From: Bryobacterales bacterium
GTDB lineage: Bacteria; Acidobacteriota; Terriglobia; Bryobacterales; Bryobacteraceae
DNA length: 6,986 nt
NCBI GenBank assembly: GCA_003517725.1
Contig: DOZZ01000215.1
Location: 31,133-38,118 of the forward strand
Direction: 5' to 3'
Made by a program: the position numbers and the translations under genes. This document shows positions 6,385 to 6,986 of this stretch, in pieces. Under the pieces are notes generated by a model. The model was not told where the DNA came from. It did not search any database and was given only the letters and a program-made list of their open reading frames with translations. The stretch's first letter is position 1; each line of letters starts with the position of its first letter.

Positions 6385-6986
6385 CTGCGACCCAACCGCC
6401 GGATCGGAAAATACGTTTCCCGAAACTACGGCCAGGAGACTGTCCGGGCGTTCGTTCCGCCGCCGCTACCTCCGGATCCGCCGGTCCGTCTAGACGGACT
6501 GCAACACATCCTGGAACAGGCTAACCAAGCCGTCGGGCGGCTCGATGGCCTGGCGTCGGTATTGCCGGATTTATCGCTGTTTCTCTACACCTACGTACGC
6601 AAAGAGGCGGTACTTTCCTCGCAAATTGAAGGCACTCAGTCCTCGCTCTCCGACCTGCTGATTTTCGAGAACGACGAGATTCCGGGCGCGCCGCTCGCAG
6701 ATGTGCTGGAGGTCTCGAACTACGTTGCGGCCATGGACCACGGCCTGCAGCGGCTGCGCGCGGGCTTCCCGCTGTCGCTGCGGCTCATCTGTGAAATACA
6801 TGATGTGCTGCTGTCGCGTGGCCGCGGCAGCGAGAAGCAACCCGGCGCGTTCCGGCGCAGCCAAAACTGGATCGGCGGCTCGCGCCCCGGCAACGCGGCC
6901 TTCGTGCCGCCCCCTCCGGAGCTTGTGCTCGACTGCATGGGGCGCCTCGAAACCTTTTTGCATGACGACCGGCCGGACCTTCCGCT
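6385..6986 (+). CDS. Fic-family protein with N-terminal Fic_N domain (3' end beyond window)
   Basis: Fic proteins usually transfer AMP from ATP to a hydroxyl on a target protein. The visible 200 codons give the N-terminal part of the Fic_N group: GKYVSRNYGQETVRAFVP (8-25), then RKEAVLSSQIEGT (72-84). The latter contains the inhibitory motif S-x-x-x-E-G (S78, E82, G83) whose glutamate blocks ATP binding in self-inhibited Fic enzymes. It is followed by VSNYVAA (110-116), EIHDVLL (137-143) and the flap segment FRRSQNWIGGSRPGNAAFVP (156-175). The catalytic HPFxxGNGR motif should lie just past the right edge and cannot be checked. CTG 6385 was chosen as start because it follows GAAAGG by five bases and gives the usual distance to the G-[KR]-Y-V segment. 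Many relatives carry a C-terminal winged helix, which could bind the upstream repeats; that part is not visible. The family call is firm and the start is uncertain. Confidence 0.88.
   Translation, partial: MRPNRRIGKYVSRNYGQETVRAFVPPPLPPDPPVRLDGLQHILEQANQAVGRLDGLASVLPDLSLFLYTYVRKEAVLSSQIEGTQSSLSDLLIFENDEIPGAPLADVLEVSNYVAAMDHGLQRLRAGFPLSLRLICEIHDVLLSRGRGSEKQPGAFRRSQNWIGGSRPGNAAFVPPPPELVLDCMGRLETFLHDDRPDLP

Noticed and set aside
6350..6385. Inverted repeat as an intrinsic terminator for the VOC-Gfo gene
   Set aside because: The loop is 12 bases and no T tract follows either arm on the plus strand.
6571..6963. 130-codon open frame on the minus strand
   Set aside because: It is antisense to strongly conserved Fic_N sequence and is therefore a shadow.

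Overview
The window is a GC-rich bacterial chromosome segment packed with genes on both strands. The mix is a PEP-CTERM surface protein, a secreted tandem VOC protein of a type I associate with Acidobacteriota (Bryobacterales/Solibacter-like), a Gfo/Idh/MocA oxidoreductase and a Fic_N protein. This suggests an acidobacterium, but the assignment is by recall of protein families and not by a search.

Left part (1-2978, all minus strand, read right to left): dut (dUTPase), an 88-base gap holding three consecutive palindromes, a PEP-CTERM-anchored secreted protein of unknown function, a class I O-methyltransferase whose first 52 bases overlap the PEP-CTERM gene, and, 3 bases further on, a DAO-family FAD oxidoreductase that runs off the left edge. 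The last three genes are probably one translationally coupled run.

Middle (2979-4435): a 26-base divergent gap separates dut from a 476-residue ThyX-family protein on the plus strand. The pair fits one pathway, dUTP to dUMP to dTMP. The ThyX protein is a tandem of two ThyX-like domains. By eye the hallmark motif RHR-x7-S-x-R-Y is split between them: domain 1 keeps the S-x-R-Y half and domain 2 keeps the RHR half.

Right part (4445-6986, plus strand): nine bases after thyX begins a 626-residue fusion of a Sec-type signal peptide, two VOC domains and a complete Gfo/Idh/MocA oxidoreductase. After a short AT-rich gap comes a Fic/AMPylator gene with its own inhibitory motif, cut by the right edge. 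No ATG, GTG or TTG begins it at the expected place. A CTG with a well-spaced Shine-Dalgarno sequence is the best start, and that Shine-Dalgarno lies in one arm of a perfect 9-bp inverted repeat.

The most notable items are the split-motif tandem ThyX beside dut, the VOC-VOC-Gfo fusion at exact domain boundaries, and the CTG-started Fic gene with three AACGAAA motifs around its presumed promoter and ribosome-binding site. No RNA genes, CRISPR arrays or insertion sequences were seen.
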